Origin: Pseudomonadota bacterium
GTDB lineage: Bacteria > Pseudomonadota > Gammaproteobacteria > Acidiferrobacterales > UBA6901
Length of the DNA stretch: 64,000 nt
Assembly: GCA_021819085.1 (NCBI GenBank)
Contig: JAKASJ010000005.1
Location: forward strand, 78,649 to 142,648
Reading direction: 5' to 3'
In this document: piece by piece, positions 35,929 through 46,200 of the stretch
Layout of the letters: every line of letters begins with the position of its first letter
How positions within the stretch are numbered: position 1 is the stretch's first letter
Position numbers and translations under genes: made by a program
The notes under the pieces: model-generated
Databases searched by the model: none
Seen by the model: the letters and a program-made list of their open reading frames with translations, nothing else
Told to the model about the DNA's origin: nothing

Positions 35929-37518
35929 ATGAACGCAGCTCATGCTCACGAGGCACATCACGATGAACTCCCGCGCGGGATCACGCGCTGGCTGTTCACG
36001 ACCAACCACAAGGACATCGGCCGACTGTACATCGGCTTTTCGGTGATCATGTTTCTGGTAGGCGGCATACTTGCGATGCTGATCCGCACCGAACTGCTGC
36101 GCCCGACGCTGCTGTTCCCGCCGGAGATCTACAACCAGATCATCACCGTGCATGGCCTGGTGATGGTGTTCGCGGCGGTGATGCCGGCCACCACGGGCCT
36201 CGCCAACTATCTCATTCCCATGATGATCGGCGCCCCGGACATGGCGCTGCCGCGGCTCAACAACTGGGGGTTCTGGCTGCTGCCGCCGGCCGCGGTGCTT
36301 CTGGTGATGCCGTTTTTCCTGATGCTCTTCGGCATCGGCAACGGAGCGATCGACACCGGCTGGACCATGTATGCGCCGCTGTCGGTGCAGGGCGGGATCG
36401 GAGTCGATTTCGCGATCTTCGCGATCTACCTGATGGGTGCGTCGTCCCTGCTGTCGTCGATCAACATCATCGTGACGATCTTCAACATGCGCGCTCCCGG
36501 CATGACGATGATGAAGCTGCCGATATTCGTGTGGAGCTGGCTGATTACGGCGTTCCTGCTGATCGCGGTGTTTCCGCCGCTCGTTGCCGGCGCGACCATG
36601 CTGTTCGCCGACCGGCATTTCGGAACCCATTTCTTCAACGCCGCCGGCGGCGGCGACCCGGTGCTCTGGGAACACCTGTTCTGGTTCTTCGGCCATCCGG
36701 AAGTGTACATCCTGCTGCTTCCGACGACCGGCATCCTGCCGCACATCCTGTCGACCTTTTCACGCAAGCCGATCTACGGCTACAAGGCCCAGGTGTACTC
36801 GTTCTGGGCGATCGGGGCGCTGTCCGTGGTCGTCTGGGCGCACCACATGTTCACCTCGGGCATGCCGGTGGCGGCGCAGCTGTACTTCATGTATGCCACC
36901 ATGGCGATCTCCATTCCTGTCGCGGTACTGTTCTACTGCTGGTTTGCGACCATCTGGCAGGGGTCCATGACCTTCGAGACCCCGATGCTGTTCGCGCTGG
37001 GCTACATCGTGCTGTTTGGCGTCGGCGGGTTGACCGGTCTGGTGCTGTCCGACGCGGTGGCTGACCAGCAGTACCATAACAGCTACTTCCTGGTCGCCCA
37101 CTTCCATTACGCCCTGTTCGGGGGCCCGGTGATGGGCATCATCGCCGCAACGTACTATTACCTGCCGAAGATCACCGGGCGGATGTACAGCGAGACGCTC
37201 GGCAAGTGGCATTTCTGGCAGACCCTGGTGGGTTTCAATCTGACCTTCATACCGCAGTTCTTTCTCGGGATTGCCGGAATGCCGCGGCGCATTCCGGATT
37301 ACGCGCTGCAGTTTGCGCACCTGAACATGCTCTCGAGCATCGGCGCCTATATTCTCGGGTCCGCCCAGCTGCTGCTGGTCTATAACCTGATCCAGGTGAT
37401 GCGCGGCGTCGGCAAGAAAGCCACCACCCAGGTCTGGGAGGGCGCACAGGGTCTGGAATTCACACTGTCTTCGCCGCCTCCCTATCACAGCTTCGAGACG
37501 CAACCGGTGATCCAGTAA
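35929..37518 (+). CDS. coxA: Cytochrome c oxidase subunit I
   Basis: The 529-residue catalytic subunit, reducing O2 to water and pumping protons. Visible: TTNHKDIGRLYIGFS at the start, the heme a ligand His in VHGLVMVFAA, WEHLFWFFGHPEVYILLLPT with the Cu(B) His/Tyr cross-link pair and proton-channel Glu/Gly-His, AHHMF (Cu(B) His pair), and VAHFHYALFGG (heme a and a3 His ligands). About 12 hydrophobic segments. It is 24 bases after coxB and overlaps ctaG by one base (TAATG). Confidence 0.96.
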   Translation: MNAAHAHEAHHDELPRGITRWLFTTNHKDIGRLYIGFSVIMFLVGGILAMLIRTELLRPTLLFPPEIYNQIITVHGLVMVFAAVMPATTGLANYLIPMMIGAPDMALPRLNNWGFWLLPPAAVLLVMPFFLMLFGIGNGAIDTGWTMYAPLSVQGGIGVDFAIFAIYLMGASSLLSSINIIVTIFNMRAPGMTMMKLPIFVWSWLITAFLLIAVFPPLVAGATMLFADRHFGTHFFNAAGGGDPVLWEHLFWFFGHPEVYILLLPTTGILPHILSTFSRKPIYGYKAQVYSFWAIGALSVVVWAHHMFTSGMPVAAQLYFMYATMAISIPVAVLFYCWFATIWQGSMTFETPMLFALGYIVLFGVGGLTGLVLSDAVADQQYHNSYFLVAHFHYALFGGPVMGIIAATYYYLPKITGRMYSETLGKWHFWQTLVGFNLTFIPQFFLGIAGMPRRIPDYALQFAHLNMLSSIGAYILGSAQLLLVYNLIQVMRGVGKKATTQVWEGAQGLEFTLSSPPPYHSFETQPVIQ

Positions 37519-38087
37519 TGGCGCTGCAGCAGGAGGCTGGCGGCATGCCTGCCGCAGGGGCGGGCCGCAATCGCCGCCTCACGATCATCTTGGTGATCGT
37601 GGTGCTCGGATTCTTCGGGTTCGGCTTTGCGCTGGTGCCGCTGTACAACAGCTTCTGCAAGCTGACCGGGCTGAACGGCAAGACCGGTGGCCCGGTCAAG
37701 GCCAGCGCGGTTGCCGGCATGAAGGTGGACGGCGCACGCGAGATCAAGGTGGGCTTCACCAGCGCGGTGATGCCCGGCCTGAACTGGAAGTTCAAGCCGC
37801 TGCATCCGGACATGGTGGTGCATCCCGGTGCGATCACCACCACCGGCTACGTCGTCAGCAACCCGTCGGATCATGCCGAAACCGGGCAGGCGATCATGAG
37901 CATCGTGCCTGGCCGGGCGGCGCGCTATTTCAAGAAGCTCGAATGCTTCTGCTTCCACCAGGAGACGATCAAGGCGGGCGAGTTCCGGAAGATGAAGCTG
38001 GTCTTTTTCATCAGCCCGAAAGTTCCGAAAGACGTGCGGAGCATCATCGTGTCATACAGCTTTTTCCCCGTGAAGAAGCGCAGCTAA
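37518..38087 (+). CDS. ctaG: Cytochrome c oxidase assembly protein CtaG/Cox11
   Basis: A 189-residue copper chaperone that inserts Cu(B) into subunit I. One N-terminal transmembrane helix (about residues 22-42), then a periplasmic domain containing FVPLYNSFC-like (LVPLYNSFCKLTG) and the copper motif ECFCFHQE (Cys pair). It is translationally coupled to coxA by a one-base overlap, the classical position between subunits I and III. Confidence 0.93.
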   Translation: MALQQEAGGMPAAGAGRNRRLTIILVIVVLGFFGFGFALVPLYNSFCKLTGLNGKTGGPVKASAVAGMKVDGAREIKVGFTSAVMPGLNWKFKPLHPDMVVHPGAITTTGYVVSNPSDHAETGQAIMSIVPGRAARYFKKLECFCFHQETIKAGEFRKMKLVFFISPKVPKDVRSIIVSYSFFPVKKRS

Positions 38088-38114
38088 CGGTATTTCCTTT
38101 CGAAGGAGACTGAG

Positions 38115-38972
38115 ATGCCAGCAGTAACGCAGAGCAAGGGTCATTACTACGTCCCGCAGCCGTCGCCCTACCCGATCATGCTGTCCGGGGCGATTTTTCT
38201 GATCGCAATGGGGGCAGTCCTGGAGGTCAATGCCCTGAAGGCCGGACCGTGGTCGCTGTTGCTGGGCGGATTGCTGTTTGTCTACGTGCTCTTCCACTGG
38301 TTCGGGAGCGTGGTCGGGGAAAGCGAGGGCGGCCGCTACCACACCTGGGAGGACCGCTCCTTCCGCATGGGCATGGTCTGGTTCATTCTGTCCGAGATCG
38401 CCTTCTTCGGAGGACTGTTCGGCGTGCTGTTCTACGAGCGCAACATTTCGGTGGTATCGCTCGCATCGCTGAGCCGGACGTTTACGCCGTATCCGGGGTT
38501 CACCGCCGCCTGGCCCTCCGCCGGTCCGCTGGGCAAGCCGTTTTCCACGGTTGCGCCCTGGGGCATCCCGGCGCTCAACACGCTGATCCTGCTGAGCTCG
38601 GGCATCACCGTCACCTGGGCGCACTGGGGCCTGAAGACAGGCAGGCGCGCCGCCGCCATCGCCGGCCTGGCCTTCACCGTCGCGCTGGGTCTGGTGTTTC
38701 TCGGCTTTCAGGCGCACGAGTTCTACGAGGCGTATACCAAGCTCGGCCTGACGCTCGCAAGCGGGGTATATGGCGCGACTTTCTTCCTGCTGACCGGCTT
38801 CCACGGTCTGCACGTGACGATCGGCGTGATCATGCTGAGCGTGATCCTGGCGCGCTGCATCAAGGGCCATTTCAAGCCGGACCAGCATTTCGCGTTCGAA
38901 GCGGTCAGCTGGTACTGGCACTTTGTCGACGTGGTCTGGCTGCTGCTGTTCGTATTCGTCTACTGGCTGTAA
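38115..38972 (+). CDS. coxC: Cytochrome c oxidase subunit III
   Basis: A 285-residue membrane subunit with seven hydrophobic segments. Family features: YYVPQPSPYPIMLSG near the start, FRMGMVWFILSEIAFFGGLF, FLGFQAHEFYEAY and the end FEAVSWYWHFVDVVWLLLF with the conserved His/Glu residues. A strong GAAGGAG site precedes the ATG. It stabilises the proton-pumping core. It follows ctaG by 27 bases. Confidence 0.95.
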   Translation: MPAVTQSKGHYYVPQPSPYPIMLSGAIFLIAMGAVLEVNALKAGPWSLLLGGLLFVYVLFHWFGSVVGESEGGRYHTWEDRSFRMGMVWFILSEIAFFGGLFGVLFYERNISVVSLASLSRTFTPYPGFTAAWPSAGPLGKPFSTVAPWGIPALNTLILLSSGITVTWAHWGLKTGRRAAAIAGLAFTVALGLVFLGFQAHEFYEAYTKLGLTLASGVYGATFFLLTGFHGLHVTIGVIMLSVILARCIKGHFKPDQHFAFEAVSWYWHFVDVVWLLLFVFVYWL

Positions 38973-39016
38973 CCGGGCGGGCCGTTCACCGATACCTACC
39001 AGATTACCGGATAGAT

Positions 39017-39937
39017 ATGACGACACTCACGGCAACGCTGCGGCGCCAGGCCACCGACGGACTCAGGGGATTCTACCTGCTGTGCAAGCCGCGCGTGACC
39101 GCGCTGATCGTGTTCACGGCGGCGATTGGCGCACTGCTGGCGCGCCCCGGACTGCCGCCGCTGGCCGTGCTGCTGCCGGCACTGACCGGCATTGCGCTCA
39201 TGTCGGGCTCCGCCGCGGCGTTCAACTGCCTCATCGAGCGCCGCATCGATATCGTCATGGCGCGCACCTGTCTGCGGCCGCTGCCGTCCGGGCAGGTCGG
39301 TGCACGCCAGGCGCTGGTCTTTGCCTCGGCGATCGGGGCCATCGGCCTGCTGATTCTGTACGCGCTGGTCAATCCGCTCACCATGTGGCTGACGCTGCTG
39401 GCATTCCTGGGCTACGCCGTGATCTACACCGCGTTCCTCAAGAACGCCACGCCCATGAATATCGTCATCGGCGGCGTGGCCGGGGCCATGCCTCCGATCC
39501 TGGGCTGGGCAGCCGTGACCGGACATGTGGCGCGCGAGCCGCTCGTGCTTTTTGCCATCATCTTCACCTGGACACCTCCGCATTTCTGGTCGCTCGCGCT
39601 CCATCGCCGCGACGAATACGCCGCCGCCGGGTTTCCGATGCTTCCGGTCACGCACGGGGAACGGTTCACGCGGCTGCACATCCTGCTCTATGCCCTGATC
39701 CTGGTCGCGACCTCGCTCCTACCCTACGCGCTGGGAATGAGCGGTCTGCTGTATCTGGCCGCGGCACTGGTGCTGGGTGCGGGATTCCTGCGTTATGCGG
39801 TGCAGCTCTACCGGTGTTACAGCGATGCACTGGCGCAGCGTACGTTCGTCTATTCCATCGTCTATCTGTCGGTGCTGTTCGCGGCACTGCTGCTCGATCA
39901 CTACCTGTTGCCGGGTGCAGCCGCACTGGCCGGCTGA
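39017..39937 (+). CDS. ctaB: Protoheme IX farnesyltransferase (heme O synthase)
   Basis: A 306-residue UbiA-type prenyltransferase making heme O, precursor of the oxidase heme a. Motifs: LCKPRVTALIVFTAAIG at the start, the Asp-rich loop RRIDIVMARTCLRPLPSG, and TWTPPHFWSLALHRRDEYA in the second loop; about nine hydrophobic segments. Last gene of the cox operon. Its final ~335 bases are repeated almost identically at 50380-50714, at the far end of the 10-kb insertion. Confidence 0.94.
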   Translation: MTTLTATLRRQATDGLRGFYLLCKPRVTALIVFTAAIGALLARPGLPPLAVLLPALTGIALMSGSAAAFNCLIERRIDIVMARTCLRPLPSGQVGARQALVFASAIGAIGLLILYALVNPLTMWLTLLAFLGYAVIYTAFLKNATPMNIVIGGVAGAMPPILGWAAVTGHVAREPLVLFAIIFTWTPPHFWSLALHRRDEYAAAGFPMLPVTHGERFTRLHILLYALILVATSLLPYALGMSGLLYLAAALVLGAGFLRYAVQLYRCYSDALAQRTFVYSIVYLSVLFAALLLDHYLLPGAAALAG

Positions 39938-40355
39938 CCGCCGCCGGTCCGGCGCGGCTGCCGTGTGACGCCTGAAAATCCCTGGACTCCGCTGCTCAGC
40001 CGGGCTATTGCCTGACACTGCTTCCCGATGCCACTGTATGTCCGGGGCGCGACGCCGGAAATTCCACCCCCCGGCGGCGGGCAGAGGTACTGCAATCGGA
40101 GAATCCGGCAGTGAAGAGACGACCACACATCCGGGGCAGCGTGCCACCGGCACCGGGTCGCGGGGCGTGCAGCAACCCCGAGGCGCGTTTCGAGTCTCTG
40201 CGCCACAGCGCCGAGGACGACGGCTGGACCCGTGCGGATGCCGGCGCTCCGGAGCTGCATACCGTTGTCTCGACGGAGCGGTCGCGCAGCATCACCACGC
40301 GCAACCGTTCCCCGGATCTGTCGTTTGCGCAGTCCATCAACCCCTATCGGGGCTG
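39603..40355. repeat. Left flanking repeat of the 10-kb insertion
   Basis: Covers the last third of ctaB, the spacer and the first 82 codons of the radical-SAM gene. The right partner is 50380-51211. The ctaB parts differ at only about four positions, the radical-SAM parts are clearly more diverged, and the spacers differ strongly and in length. Both are in the same orientation and bracket 40356-50379. Confidence 0.85.
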
Positions 40356-40359
40356 TTAA
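40111..40359 (+). pseudogene. Radical-SAM protein, N-terminal fragment
   Basis: GTG start and 82 residues (RSPDLSFAQSINPYRGC, then a stop) matching the start of the intact gene at 50952. It is cut exactly where the first Cys of the iron-sulfur motif CxxxCxxC begins, at the left edge of the insertion. No catalytic part remains. Confidence 0.85.
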
Positions 40360-40939
40360 TCAATAAGAGCATCCGCTGTTCCCATTCGTACGATTTTGGC
40401 GGTCCCGTGGACTAATGGAATGGTCGCCCCTTCCCATACGGCATCGAAAGTGCCAGAGGGAAGACGCAGACCTTTCTTTCAACTGCAGAGGAGAAGACCA
40501 TTCTAACAGTTTTAAATGAAAGCCCTGGGTTAGAATTGATTGGATGTCAACAGCAATCTGGAGCTGCCGAAAATTCCGCCATCCTGCTCGGCGCCATCAA
40601 CGGCATAGGACAAACTTTCCGCGTACAGCTTGATCAACTCAGAGATGGTTTCCTGTGCCTGCTCCAGCGCGGTCATCATGCCAAGCGCTTTATCTTATGG
40701 TCGACAGCGAACTCGAACAGATCAGCTGCTTGGATTCGCGATCCACCGTTGAATAGGCCATCGCCAGTTGATGCATAGGACGCGCTGTGCTCGATGATCG
40801 CGCGTTGCATGACGCGGCGATACTGAGTCGAAAATGCGGTTTGAGCAGGCTTCGCCAACATGTTGGTGTGCGTCCCGCGCAGGTGTGACGAAAGCTACGG
40901 GCAAGCTGCAGCAGAACGGATTGATCAGCTACGGCAGTG
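40356..40939. other. Left end of island, short unrecognised frames
   Basis: About 580 bases. On the minus strand two short coupled frames can be read (about 40861-40676 and 40681-40535, joined at ATGATG), the second giving MMTALEQAQETISELIKLYA. I do not recognise them; they could be a frameshifted small gene. Nothing on the + strand is convincing. Confidence 0.35.
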
Positions 40940-42265
40940 TCACCGTGTTGAATCGCCCGAAACTGGAACTCTTCCGAAGCCGGTGAAACCTGCCTGGCGC
41001 AAGCCATTGGCGATGTACGGGCAATTGCGCATCAATCGCCACAGCAAAGCGCTGCGATAATTCTCGATCATCAGCACGATCGGACCCTGATTCAATCCGT
41101 AATGCCAGGGCGCCACCCAGCCAAAAACGCTGCCCGCCTCTCCGGGATAGGTCGCATTGAACGTTGCCTTGAAACCGTACGGATTGACCGCCTTCAGTTT
41201 AAGTTCGTGAACGAAATAGTCGATCGCCGGCAATACGATTTCGGGCGCAAATGGCAATGACGCTACCACTGCAAACGGGGCAAGCGTGCCATCATCAGGC
41301 CCGTGCGGCACTCCGCGCGCGAGGTAACCGAAGAACCGCCGCTTTTTTCCGTCGACCTTGATCGTGTCTGGTCCGGGGCCATCACTCGCACTAATCCCCC
41401 AGCAGCAGCGGCCATAGCCTTTCCATTTGAGCGGATTGTCGATCGCGTATTGCTGCTGTACGTAGGTGGCGCGGCGGCTGTTCTCGAAGTAATCTATGCC
41501 TTTATCGCGCATGAAGGCATCCTGGATACCACGAAAATCGATCCAGATGTGCGCCAGTTGGTGCGTAAACAACGATCCGGCGTAAAGATAGTCACAGCCG
41601 TAACTGTGCCGCCATTGATAGGTCGAAGACCATGCGGCGTAGCTGCGCTCAGACAGCGGATGTGTGGGCGAGCCGAGCGCAAGTATGTAGAGCAGCAGTG
41701 CTTCGTCGTAACCCTGCCAACGATAACGCAGGAAGCCGCTTTCAGGTTTCCAGCCGTGCGTCAGGGTTGCGCCCTGGTTTTGGGCCCAGCGCCAATTGGC
41801 GCGGCGATAGAGTGCGTCGGCAAGCGTGCCGATCTCGTGCTCGTCGGCCGTATCCGCGTCGAAATACTCTCGTGCCGTCAACGCGCCGGCCAGCAGGAAC
41901 GCGCTGTCTACGGTAGACAACTCGCATTGCCAGGCACGCCGCCCGGTGCGCATGTCGAGAAAGTGATAATAAAGGCCCTGATAGCCAGTGGCATCGGCTT
42001 CGGGGCCGTGCGGACTGTTGCAGAAGAAACGCAGTGTCGTAAGCGCGCGCTCCACTGCGGCGGCGCGCGACATGAATCCGCGCTCTACGCCTACCGGGTA
42101 CGCCGCCAGCGCGAAGCCGGTGGCAGCAATGCTGGCAGGCCAATCCGGTGCGGTTTTGTCAATCACCAGCCCGTTTGCGGGATTTGTCTCATGCACAAAG
42201 TAGCTGAACGATTCGCGCTGAAGCAGCTCCAGTTCAGCTTCGATGGCCAGTCTCTTTCCGCTCAC
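40940..42265 (-). CDS. Glucoamylase-family protein (GH144-like glucanase)
   Basis: A 441-residue protein of the 'glycoamylase' domain family, an (alpha/alpha)6-barrel group that includes endo-beta-1,2-glucanases. Family-like segments are LLQRESFSYFVHETNPANGL, IAATGFALAAYPVGVERG, a RRANWRWAQN stretch, WQGYDEALLLYILALGSPTH and CCWGISASDGPG. There is no signal peptide, so it appears cytoplasmic unless the start is wrong; the start is GTG. It is 55 bases downstream of ppk2 on the same strand. Cyclic beta-1,2-glucan or another osmolyte glucan is a plausible substrate, unproven. Confidence 0.75.
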   Translation of the reverse strand: MSGKRLAIEAELELLQRESFSYFVHETNPANGLVIDKTAPDWPASIAATGFALAAYPVGVERGFMSRAAAVERALTTLRFFCNSPHGPEADATGYQGLYYHFLDMRTGRRAWQCELSTVDSAFLLAGALTAREYFDADTADEHEIGTLADALYRRANWRWAQNQGATLTHGWKPESGFLRYRWQGYDEALLLYILALGSPTHPLSERSYAAWSSTYQWRHSYGCDYLYAGSLFTHQLAHIWIDFRGIQDAFMRDKGIDYFENSRRATYVQQQYAIDNPLKWKGYGRCCWGISASDGPGPDTIKVDGKKRRFFGYLARGVPHGPDDGTLAPFAVVASLPFAPEIVLPAIDYFVHELKLKAVNPYGFKATFNATYPGEAGSVFGWVAPWHYGLNQGPIVLMIENYRSALLWRLMRNCPYIANGLRQAGFTGFGRVPVSGDSTR

Positions 42266-42320
42266 GCTTCACCGCCCACCGTGACCGGGTTCGCCAAAAC
42301 TGGAGGACACGATTCACTCA

Positions 42321-43190
42321 TTACTTCGCCAGCAACTTGCGGATAGATTTCAATTCGCGCCGGCGTTTCGTGCCGGTCCTCGGATACGCCAGCTTAAGCG
42401 CACTGAGCGCATCTATGGCAATTTGTGAAACAATCAGCCGGGCATTCTCCTTATCATCGGCGGGAACGATGTACCACGGCGCATGATTGGTGCTGGTCGC
42501 GTTCAGGCAAGCCTCATAGGCCTTCATGTATTGCGCCCAGTATTTCCTCTCGTGAATGTCCGCAATACTGAATTTCCAGTTTTTCTCCGGTTCATCGATG
42601 CGATCGAGGAAGCGCCTGCGCTGTTCCTCCTTGGACAGGTGAAGAAAGAACTTGATGATTCGCGTACCGTTGCGGGTGAGATGGTTCTCCAAGTCCACAA
42701 TAGAACGATACCGCTCCTCCCAGACCGCCTTCTCGTCGAGCAACTCATCCGGCAGGCCTTCGCTGCGCAGAATCTCCGGATGCACGCGAACGATCAGCAC
42801 CTCCTCGTAATAGGACCGATTGAAGATGCCGATCTTGCCCCGCTCCGGCAGACACCGGGTGGTGCGCCAGAGAAAATCGTGCTCCAGTTCTGCGGCGCTT
42901 GGATGTTTGAAACTGAACACCTGACAGCCTTGCGGGTTGACGCCGGACATTACGTGCTTGATGGCACCGTCTTTCCCGGCAGCGTCCATCGCCTGAAAAA
43001 TCAGCAGCACGGCATAACTGTTGGATGCGTAGTGCCGTTGTTGCAACGTGCTCAGTTGTGCAACGTGCGCAGCCAGGAGTTTTTGATACTGCCGCTTGGA
43101 CCGGTAGACCGGCTTCACAACGGTCGGCCACTTCTCGAGCGTGACTTTCTTTCCTTCCGGAACGCGGAAATATTCAGAATTTATTTTCAT
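42321..43190 (-). CDS. ppk2: Polyphosphate kinase 2 (PPK2)
   Basis: A 289-residue PPK2-family kinase that moves phosphate between polyphosphate and nucleotides, generally favouring NDP or NMP phosphorylation. The Walker A-like loop is in [19 protein letters not shown], followed by the conserved [18 protein letters not shown], Walker B/lid region [19 protein letters not shown] and [19 protein letters not shown]. It lies 57 bases downstream of a P3A ATPase gene on the same strand. An NDP-type PPK2 next to a proton pump suggests polyphosphate-fuelled ATP supply, which is an inference from context. Confidence 0.9.
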   Translation of the reverse strand: MKINSEYFRVPEGKKVTLEKWPTVVKPVYRSKRQYQKLLAAHVAQLSTLQQRHYASNSYAVLLIFQAMDAAGKDGAIKHVMSGVNPQGCQVFSFKHPSAAELEHDFLWRTTRCLPERGKIGIFNRSYYEEVLIVRVHPEILRSEGLPDELLDEKAVWEERYRSIVDLENHLTRNGTRIIKFFLHLSKEEQRRRFLDRIDEPEKNWKFSIADIHERKYWAQYMKAYEACLNATSTNHAPWYIVPADDKENARLIVSQIAIDALSALKLAYPRTGTKRRRELKSIRKLLAK

Positions 43191-43247
43191 ATTCGTCCTT
43201 TCGGTAGTCCGGGCTGCACGGATCCGCGATTACCATCGCGTCAAGGT

Positions 43248-46200
43248 CTACGCGATTTGCAGTCGCTTGAATATCGGGATTTTCACCACATTCAGTATCA
43301 ACCCGAAGCCGACCGCCACGCCAAGCGTGCCGGCCACAAGCAGAATCGGCAAGGGCGTCATTAAGATGCCGGCTACGGACAGTGTCGAGATAATCAGAAC
43401 ATTGGCCAGGGACGACAGGTTGAGCCAGAGGCTGGCGCGAGACCACAGGCGCCGGCGGTCGCGAATCGCATAGACCGTCGTCTGGCTGCCGAATACCAAG
43501 GCGACCAGCGCCAGCGTTTCGAGCGCCGCAGTCCCCAGCTTCATGCTGAAATGGCCGTAGGCCAGCACACCGGTGCAAAATGCCAGCAGGAAAATTCCCA
43601 CGATAGCGCTCGCGATCGTCAGCTTGCCTATGTGCCAGGAATTGGGCAGGGGCGACGCTTGTACCTTGTCCGTGGTCAGAGACATGGTCAAAAAATCTCC
43701 GGTAACCATGATGATGACCATCAGCATGGGGGTCAGTATTGCATGGCCGGTCATAACCAGGCCCACCGCGAGAAAGAGCACCGTTACCATCTTCTTGATG
43801 ACGGTGTTGAGGGTATAGGTCAGGATGCGCTGAAACGTAACCCGGCCTTCCTTGACGGCCGCAACGATGCCGACGAGTCCGGGTTTGGTCAGCACTATAC
43901 CGGCTGCCGACTTGGCCACGTCGGTGGCAGTGGATACGGCGATTCCCATCTGCGCCTGACGCAGCGCGGGTGCATCGTTGGCGCCGTCGCCGCACATGCC
44001 GACAGTGTGGCCGCCCTTCTGAAATGCCTGTACGAGCTTGTACTTGCCCTCCGGAAGGACGCCGGCAAAGACTGCGAAATCCCCGGCGTGTACGACGTCG
44101 GGGATAGGCCCGGGTGAGGAGACAGCGCCTTCCAGTCCCACCGCATGCGCTACGATGGCGGCTGTCGCCGGTGCATCGCCCGTTACCATCACGGTGCTCA
44201 CACCCAGCGTGTGGAGTTCCGTGATCAGCGCGGCCGAGTCGCTCCGGGGCGGGTCGCTGAGCGCGATGATTCCCGCCAGCTTCATCGCCGCCGACGGCCC
44301 CACTGCGACGGCCAGCACGCGGAAGCCATGCGCTTCGAGTTCATTCGCCGCCGCGGATGCATCGTGCGAGGTTTGCGTGAGACCGGAGACGGAGGCAAAA
44401 GCCCCCTTCACGATACGCAGCGCGGCGCCGGTCGAATCGGTCACAGTCGCCTCGGACATCTTCGTGGCGGGATCGAACGGCAGGAACTTGTTCAGCTTCG
44501 GCAGACTGGACGCGGTGCTGTGCGCGGCGGCAGCGCGAATCGCGCCATCGACGGGATCCTGCCCGCCGTCCGAACTCGCCAGCGCTGCCATTCCCACGAC
44601 CTGCGCTTCGTCGAATCCGGGCATGGGGCGGACGCTGGTCACCTTCAGTTCGTTGTTGGTCAGCGTACCCGTTTTGTCCGCGCACAGAATATCCATCGAC
44701 GCCGCTTCGTCTATTGCGGACAGCCGCGTCGGCAGGATACCCAGCTTGGCCAGCACCTGTGCTCCGACCGTCGCCGCAAGGGTAAAAGTGGCCGGCAGCG
44801 CGACGGGGATCGATGCGAGAACCGCCGTCAGCACGAGCGGGATGATCTGGGCAGATGGCATCGAAATGGCATACGCGTAGGCCACCAGCATGGCGATGAG
44901 AATGCCGTTGAACATGGCGAGATTACGCACCACGCGCAGAACGGCTTTCTGCTGCGAACTGACGACATGCGCGGTGCGGACCAGCTCCGCTGTGCGGCCG
45001 AACTTGGTGCGGGCACCGGTCGCCGTGATGTCCGCAACGGCTTCGCCGCGCCGCACCAGAGCGCCTGCATAGGTCTGCACGCCGGGGCCCGCCTCGATGG
45101 GGACCGATTCGCCGGTGAGCATGGACTGGTCGAGCAGGACCGAGCCCTCGGTGAGGCGCACGTCGGCAGCGACCACCGCACCCAGCGACAGCTTGACAAC
45201 GTCGCCGGGCACGAGCTCGGCGGCGGGGATGATCTTCCAGGCACTGTCGCGCCGGACTGACGCATTCAACGCGAGCCGCGACTTCAGCGCGGCAAGGGTT
45301 GCCTGCGCGCGTCCTTCCTGGAGAAACCCGAGCGCGGCATTGAACACCAGCAGACCCGCGATGATTGCGGCCTCCACATACTTGCCGAGCACCAACTCGA
45401 GCAGGATTGCGGCCTCGAGCATCCAGGGAACAGGCGCCCAGAATTTGGTGAGCGCCCTGCGCAACGGATGCAGTGCCGTGTCGGGCATGGCGTTCGGGCC
45501 GGATTTCTCCAGGCGGCGGCGGGCCTCATCGCTGGTGAGACCGCCATCTGGGGTATCCTTGATTGCGCCTGCAGGCGTGCCGGGCGAAGTGGCTACTGTG
45601 GGCGGCGTGGGCGCAAGATTGGACTCGCCACCCGCAACCGGGTTGCTTGGGGGATTCGAGATGCCATCGGCGTTGAGTTTCTTCACGCGCGATGCCGCCA
45701 GAATGTCAGGCAGTATGCCTTTGATCCGTGCCAGAAATCCGTGAGCCGGGGCTGCAGGCGCTGAAGGCGTCGCGCCCGGTGCCGCCTGGTCTTTGTTTTC
45801 ATTGTCTGCGGGAGCGGCTGGCACTGCGGGGGCAGAAGCGACTTCGGCTGCGGGAGCCGTCGGTACGGGTACGGCGGCGGGTGCAACGGAAGCGGTTTTT
45901 GGCGCAGTAACTGCAGGCGCTGAAGGCGTCGCGCCCGGTGCCGCCTGGTCTTTGTTTTCGTTGTCTGCAGGAGCGGCTGGCGCGGACGCGGACGCTTTCG
46001 GCGTCTCGGCTACAGGTATTGAGGGCGGCACGCCCGGCGCTGCGTTGCCCTCGTGGCCGTTTTTAGCGACGACTGCCGAGGCGGCGGCTTCAAGCGCAAC
46101 CGGGCGAGCTTCCACCGCAGGGGCAGCTGAGATGGTGTCTGGCGTGGCTTCTGGCGTTGGCCCTGCGGCACGCTTGCGTGCACGCTTGTGTTTACTGGGC

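Noticed and set aside
34639..36744. A 701-residue open frame on the - strand
   Set aside because: Antisense to coxB and coxA, whose products are unmistakable; composition is extremely Arg/His-rich.
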